From the NCBI GenBank assembly GCA_963764685.1, contig CAVXTT010000016.1, positions 1 to 64,000 on the forward strand: DNA of 64,000 bases, in the 5' to 3' direction. Source of the stretch: CAVXTT01 sp963764685 (GTDB taxonomy: Bacteria; Bacteroidota; Ignavibacteria; Ignavibacteriales; Ignavibacteriaceae). The position numbers and the translations under genes are program-made. The notes below the pieces were generated by a model. That model was not told the DNA's origin and ran no database searches. It was given only the letters and a program-made list of their open reading frames with translations. Positions 59,244 to 64,000 of this stretch are shown here, in pieces (the stretch's first letter is position 1; every line of letters begins with the position of its first letter).

Positions 59244-59290
59244 TTAGTTGATTAGTTGATTGGTTGATTAGGTTGATTGGTTGATTAGGT
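59244..59290. repeat. Octamer tandem repeat TTGATTAG/TTGATTGG
   Basis: About five 8-bp units directly after the terminator, slightly irregular (one extra G). Confidence 0.7.
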
Positions 59291-60960
59291 CAGTCATTGC
59301 GAGGAGTCCCCGACGAAGCAATCCCCCATACTATGAGTGCCCATCTCAAGAACCGCGTCATTGCGAATTTGAGTTGGATGAAAGAATGCCACCAGGATGA
59401 ATGCCCGTCTGAAGAATATGCGTCATTGCGAAGGAGTCTTCGACTGAAGCAATCCCTCCGTGCGTGTGCCTACATCAGGGCACTGGCTGGTATAAGGATT
59501 TTTCGCACTGCCCGCCCTTATGTCTTCGATACATTCCTTCGAACACTCAGCCACCGGGCTAGGATTCTTTAGGAGGGGATGATTGTCTGAAAATAAAATA
59601 TATTCCCTTCCTAATTTCGTCCGCACCACCGCACGACCGCACGACCGCACCATTTTTGATTGGATGAAAGGATGAATGTCTGAAAAATATGCGTCATTGC
59701 GAAGGAGTCTTCGACTGAAGCAATCCCCCCTACTATGAGTGCCCGTCTCAAGACCGCACCATTTTTGAATGGATGAATGGATGAATGGATGAATGTCTGA
59801 GCATATATATTCATTTCCATATTTCGACCGCACGTCCGCACCACCGCACGACCGCACGATTTTTGGTTGGATGAATGGATGAATGTCTGAAAAATATGCG
59901 TCATTGCGAAGGAGTCTTCGACTGAAGCAATCCCCCCTACTATGAGTGCCCGTCTCAAGACCGCGCCATTTTTGAATGGATGAATGGATGAATGGATGAA
60001 TGTCTGAACATATATATTCATTTCCATATTTCGACCGCACCACCGCACGACCGCACGACCGCACGATTTTTGGTTGGATGAATGGATGAATGTCTGAAAA
60101 ATATGCGTCATTGCGAAGGAGTCTTCGACTGAAGCAATCCCTCCGTGCGTGTGCCTGCATCAGGGCACTGGCTGGTATAAGGATTTTTCGCACTGCCCGC
60201 CCTTATGTCTTCGATACATTCCTTCGAACACTCAGCCACCGGGCTACGATTCTTTAGGAGGGGATGATTGTCTGAAAATAAAATATATTCCCTTCCTAAT
60301 TTCGTCCGCACCACCGCACGACCGCACGACCGCACCATTTTTGATTGGATGAAAGGATGAATGTCTGAAAAATATGCGTCATTGCGAAGGAGTCTTCGAC
60401 TGAAGCAATCCCCCCTACTATGAGTGCCCGTCTCAAGACCGCACCATTTTTGAATGGATGAATGGATGAATGTCTGAGCATATATATTCATTTCCATATT
60501 TCGACCGCACGTCCGCACCACCGCACGACCGCACCATTTTTGGTTGGATGAATGGATGAATGTCTGAAAAATATGCGTCATTGCGAAGGAGTCTTCGACT
60601 GAAGCAATCCCTCAGTGCGTGTGCCTGCATCAGGGCACTGGCTGGTATAAGGATTTTTCGCACTGCCCGCCCTTATGTCTTCGATACATTCCTTCGAACA
60701 CTCAGCCACCGGGCTAGGATTGTTTAGGAAAGTGAAAGAAAGGTCACTGAGTGTTTGCGAGTCTTCGAGAAAATGTATCGAAGTGACCGGGCATTGGCGA
60801 TAAGGCGTCATTAGTAGGAGTCCTCGACGAAGCAATCTCACGTACAAGCGGATGGATGAATGGAGTAATGAATGAATGTTAGAAGATATATACTCCCTTC
60901 CTAATTCCGACCCTGCTACCGGCAGGCAGGCGCACCTCAGCACCTCCGCACGACCGCTAA
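59291..60960. repeat. Complex tandem repeat array
   Basis: Palindromes starting GCGTCATTGCGAAGGAGTC occur at about 59420, 59691, 59898, 60105, 60376 and 60585, giving spacings of 271, 207, 207, 271 and 209 bp. Two spacer types alternate: one with CACTGGCTGGTATAAGG and CACTGCCCGCCC, one with CCCCCCTACTATGAGTGCCC. GGATGAATG short repeats and CCGCACGA repeats fill the gaps. Frames such as 59423-60193 and 59611-60111 on the minus strand are read-throughs of the repeats and not genes. Confidence 0.85.
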
Positions 60961-61710
60961 TGTATGGGGGATTGCTTCAGTCGAAGACTCCTTCGCAATG
61001 ACTGGCCACTCCTTATTTCGCCCGCACCACCGCACGACCGCACGATTTCCCCTGATCTATCTTTTAAAAAATTATTCATTTTACACCGTGGCTATATTCC
61101 GTCCCAGGTTGTGTGTAAAAGGCATGTAAAGAGCTTCGTCCACCTTTCCTCCTCCGTATTTTAAGACTAAAGCAAGTTCTTTATAAAGTGTTTTCAATAG
61201 ACCTGCAACTTTTCCATAGCGAAGTATAACCCCAATAAAACCTAAATTTTTTTTAAATGGTTGGCAAGGGGAGGGGTGGGGGAGAGGTCATTTACACGTC
61301 AATAAAGAACAATAGTTACCTCTTAAAAAGTATCACACAGGGTCAATAGTTCGTCTATGGTTGGTTTATCTTCTATAGCCAGGTATAACATAAACGGAAG
61401 ATAAGCGGAGCATAAGTGGATGATAAGAGATTTAATTAGCCAATTCATATAATTTAATCAGGAATTAAAATGAAAGAGGGGATGAGGAGTTAATCATAAA
61501 CCGGGAAACCAGTCTCAATATCCATTCATCATCCCTCACACGGATTAAGGGAAAGTTCTTAGTTATTACGGCGCGTCATTGCGAACCTGCTTTAGCAGGA
61601 GAAGCAATCTCCCATATTATGAGCAACTCTGATATGGAATGTTCTCAGTCCCGGTGCTCCGGTATATGGTTAACCCCCATTCATCATCCCTCACCCAGCT
61701 CGGGAAGCAG

Positions 61711-61892
61711 GGTGCTAGCGAGACTATTGTGTGTCATTTTACTTTTTATACTGCATTCTGAGATAAGCATCCTGAAGGAAGCTTCAAAAACAGAAATTCC
61801 CATATTGGCTGTGTCCTCAAATGACTTGGAGTCATTTGATCCTGGAAGGCAGTAAAAAAAAGAACATCTGATAAACTTGTCTCGCTAGCACC
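61711..61892. mobile_element. Small element with 14-bp terminal inverted repeats, copy 2
   Basis: Ends GGTGCTAGCGAGAC and GTCTCGCTAGCACC, 182 bp apart and inverted relative to copy 1 at 15986-16163. The internal hairpin has arms CAAATGAC and GTCATTTG around TCCAA (read on the minus strand), different in sequence from copy 1 but still pairing. Confidence 0.75.
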
Positions 61893-62362
61893 TTGGAACG
61901 GGGTGAAACAGACATATCAACATCAAGTTCCTGGTATCTTAGTTATTGTAATCTCTCGAAGATAATTTCTATCATAAAATTCAGACACTGTCTGGTATAG
62001 GGTTAGCCCGCCCACTTCATCATTCCTTCGACCCAGCCCGGGGCAGGATTGCTAGGAGAAAGGAAGGTCACTGAGTGTTTTCGACTGCCCTCTGCAGACA
62101 AGCAGCTGAGGAAGCTTCACCACCTAAATTGGATATTGGATAATGTCTGCAAATGACTCCTTATTTCGTCCGACCGCACCTCCGCACGACGGCTTTTGTA
62201 TGGGGGATTGCTTCGTCGAAGACTCCTCGCAATGACTGATTGGATGATTGGATGAATGGATGAATGTCTGAAGATATATATTCATTTCCTTATTTCGTCC
62301 GCACGACCGCACCTCCGCTAATGGGAGATTGCTTCGTCGAAGACTCCTCGCAATGACGCACA

Positions 62363-62410
62363 TAACTAATCAACTAATCAACTAATCAACTAATCAACTA
62401 ATCAACTAAT
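62363..62410. repeat. Octamer repeat, inverted orientation (CTAATCAA)
   Basis: Five or six units, complement of the TTGATTAG arrays upstream. Confidence 0.75.
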
Positions 62411-62568
62411 ATCCGACCATTCCTGTCCGACTTAGAAAGATTTTCTTACTTGAATGCTAACGGCGTAAGAACAAAAAAAACAAATGATTAGGTATCATCT
62501 GTTAAAGCAAACAACAAAAAAAAGTTTCTGTTTATAATATTTTTTAAGGAAAATCTTATTCAATTATT

Positions 62569-62597
62569 TTGACTTTAAAAACAAAATTCTCTAATAT
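62569..62597 (+). promoter_or_regulatory. Promoter of the 63269 T9SS-like gene
   Basis: TTGACT (62569-62574) and TAATAT (62592-62597) are separated by 17 bp. CAATTATTTTGACTTT is identical to the context at 45948. Leader of about 665 nt. Confidence 0.7.
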
Positions 62598-62839
62598 GCC
62601 CAGCGCTTTCGTTACTTATATGAGAGTTTCGGTTAGAAAAAAAATAGCTCTGATGATAAACTTCGATATGGTGGAATTTAATTACGGGAATTAAACTAAA
62701 CATATAATTACATGTTCTTAACCCAGTGCTTATGATTAATTTCTACTACTTCACATTTCATACCCAATACATTCTACAGAATACGACTGTTCCTGCAGAC
62801 AAAAACAATAAAACTATTTTCGATGATAAAGAATTTTTT

Positions 62840-62875
62840 ATGAACTCAAGAGATTTTAAAAAGGGATCTCCTTAG
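62840..62875 (+). promoter_or_regulatory. Leader mini-ORF 1 of the 63269 gene
   Basis: Encodes MNSRDFKKGSP and stops. It occupies the same relative place as uORF1 of the 41687 and 54330 genes, although the ribosome site is poor. A palindrome GGGTATCATACCC follows at 62902-62914. Confidence 0.3.
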
Positions 62876-63129
62876 TGGGATAAATCTCCTTTCTTTCTCC
62901 CGGGTATCATACCCTTGTTCTATGCTATAAGATTGCGATGCGGTTTTCCTGAAGATATTTTCGATGCTCTACACTCCGACCCCGTGAAGAATTAAAATAC
63001 CTTTAATTTTTTTAACTGAGGTTTTCTGAACGGTCTATGACTATTTTCTTCCTACATACATTTCATAAATGTGTATTTGAAATAATTTCGTTTCAATCAT
63101 ACATCTATTCAAAATTATTCTCTCACAAC

Positions 63130-63208
63130 AGAAGGAGTCTCAATCATCTATTTCGTTCCCGTTTAAATGCTTTACAGGAGTTATGGGGTGGTCCTGAAAC
63201 TGTAAAGC
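63130..63208 (+). promoter_or_regulatory. Leader mini-ORF 2 (non-ATG) and hairpin of the 63269 gene
   Basis: AGAAGGAG (63130-63137) precedes a short frame starting ATC (63143), read I-I-Y-F-V-P-V and stop, so the start would be unusual or a miscalled ATG. GCTTTACAG (63169-63177) pairs with CTGTAAAGC (63200-63208), the same core as in the other leaders. The gene starts 61 bp later after AGAGGGTATCA. Confidence 0.4.
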
Positions 63209-63268
63209 CCTGTTCTGTTCTTTCACTACAAATAACTAATATTTCTTTTTTACACTAAGAGGGTATCA

Positions 63269-64000
63269 ATGAATTTTAGAAAAATATTTCTCACTATCCT
63301 CCTAACCGCACTATTTGCAGTACCCCAGGTATTTGCACAGCTTACCGGAGCAAAGACAATTCCCGGCGACTATGCAACAATAGCTCTCGCTATTGCAGAC
63401 CTGAATACTGCAGGGTGTAGGCGCAGGAGGTGTAACTTTTAATGTAGCAGCCGGTCATACAGAGACATTAGACTCTGAAACAGCCGGAACAATTACTGCT
63501 ACAGGTACTTTAGCCGATCAAATTATCTTCCAAAAATCAGGTGCAGGGGCAAATCCATTAGTAACAGCCTATGCCTGGACAGCAGCGACAGCTTATGACG
63601 GAATGATAAAAATTGCCGGCGGTGATTATATAACTTTCAGTGGTATTGATCTGCAGGAAAATGCAGCTAATACCACCAATCGCACTGATTGGGGATATGC
63701 AATCGTTAAAGCAAGTGCTACAGACGGTGCAAAAAATATAAACATAACCAATTGTGTTGTTACATTAAACAAAGCTAATACTTCTTCAGTAGCAATATAT
63801 GGAGGTAATCATTTAGCAAATAGTGTTACAACCCTGACTATAGCCGATGTAAGCGGTATAAATGAAAACATAAAAATAAACGGCTGTACAATTTCAAACA
63901 GCTACAATGGTATACAAATATTTGGATTTACTACAACTGCCGCATATTATGATGCAGGTTTGGAAATAGGTTTTACTTCTGGTAATACTGTTTCAAACTA
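63269..64000 (+). CDS. Putative T9SS-exported beta-helix protein, 5' part (frameshifted, runs off window)
   Basis: ATG 63269 is preceded by AGAGGGTA and starts a signal peptide (MNFRKIFLTILL, ending PQVFAQ), then TGAKTIPGDYATIALAIADL. One extra G near 63411 (gcagggtgtag) breaks the frame; the shifted frame continues GVGAGGVTFNVAAGHTETL and stays open to the window end. The body shows beta-helix-like repeats (NINITNCVVTLNKAN, IKINGCTISNSYNGIQI). The TIPGDYATIA...GGVTFNV start is one I recognise from large T9SS-secreted proteins of this group. The C-terminus, where a sorting domain would sit, lies outside. Confidence 0.75.

Larger units (their letters stand above)
60961..62440. other. Gene-free repeat-rich region
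   Basis: 1.5 kb with no supported gene. Contains palindromes at 60968 (reverse), 61577 (forward, variant arms), 62205 and 62329 (reverse), the second TIR element, and CTAATCAA octamers at 62363-62410. The 78-codon frame at 61619-61855 lies inside the TIR element and is rejected. Confidence 0.65.

Noticed and set aside
59423..60581. Minus-strand ORFs of 157-256 codons in the repeat array
   Set aside because: They are open only because the repeat unit lacks stops in that frame; the translated text repeats itself (HPFIQSKMVRSCGR) and has no protein-like features or start signals.
59291..60960. Possible CRISPR array
   Set aside because: Repeats are 207-271 bp apart, the intervening sequences are themselves repeated, and no cas genes are present.
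63037..63258. 73-codon ORF upstream of the 63269 gene
   Set aside because: It runs through the leader hairpin shared with the other T9SS genes and has no supporting ribosome site; treated as untranslated leader.
1..64000. Programmed frameshifting as an explanation for the split genes
   Set aside because: The slip sites differ from gene to gene, most are not slippery heptamers, and intact paralogs (33579 and 54330) exist.
1..64000. tRNA, rRNA or prophage genes
   Set aside because: No cloverleaf, rRNA stretch, integrase or phage structural gene was recognised by reading; this is not a substitute for tRNAscan-SE or Infernal.

Overview
The window looks like a chromosomal segment from an uncultured member of the Ignavibacteria/Bacteroidota-Chlorobi group. 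The main evidence is the repeated C-terminal type IX secretion (T9SS type A) sorting domain, with its NYPNPFNPSTTI-like motif, on very large exported proteins. The DNA is AT-rich, genes often have clear GGAGG-type ribosome binding sites, and several promoters look like sigma70 boxes (TTGACT, 17 bp, TAATAT) rather than the TTTG/TAnnTTTG boxes of Bacteroidia. Assignment to Ignavibacteria is an inference from motif recognition; no 16S or marker gene is present, and I saw no tRNA, rRNA or CRISPR.

Layout. 0-3.7 kb: the end of one T9SS protein and a frameshifted Ycf48-repeat T9SS protein. 3.7-10.9 kb: ordinary accessory genes (FAD oxidoreductase, methyltransferase, DUF486 and MATE-like membrane proteins, DUF1624 acyltransferase) with palindromic repeats between them. 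11.1-15.5 kb: a helical-repeat lipoprotein, an outer-membrane barrel and an Mla-type lipid-transport operon (mlaE-mlaF-mlaD). 16.8-22.5 kb: two paralogous NarL-type response regulators, a LysE exporter, a B12-binding-like radical SAM protein, a DUF4382 lipoprotein and a small barrel protein. 22.9-29.2 kb: a huge beta-helix T9SS protein split by two frameshifts. 29.4-32.9 kb: a 604-residue nitronate-monooxygenase-like protein, a CHAT-domain remnant, one copy of a 330-bp inverted repeat and an AhpD-like protein. 33.6-64 kb: a run of five very large T9SS surface proteins plus the start of a sixth, separated by long leaders and repeat-rich DNA.

Most notable: at least four of the large T9SS genes (starting at 41687, 46376, 54330 and 63269) share one upstream design. 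It consists of a TTGACT-N17-TAAYAT promoter, a 400-670 nt leader, a tiny open reading frame of about 11 codons ending in a hydrophobic-Pro-X motif, a hairpin built on TTTACAG/CTGTAAA next to the mini-ORF stop, and a GAGGGTA ribosome binding site. A fifth gene (33579) shares only the promoter. This looks like a coordinated leader-peptide or attenuation system for T9SS cargo. Six of the big proteins also share a roughly 370-residue C-terminal cassette, and three copies (ending 45.4, 52.7 and 59.2 kb) look nearly identical in DNA past the stop codon, through the terminator and into downstream repeats, suggesting segmental duplication or gene conversion.

The intergenic DNA is unusually rich in repeats: a 180-bp terminal-inverted-repeat element whose internal hairpin arms covary between copies, a 330-bp inverted pair, GACAGGC-stem hairpins, ATTGC...GCAAT palindromes by the dozen, an octamer family, a heptamer satellite of about 245 bp, and an 11-bp-periodic palindrome. 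Many large genes carry single-base frameshifts; these may be sequencing errors or real decay, and the sequence alone cannot decide.
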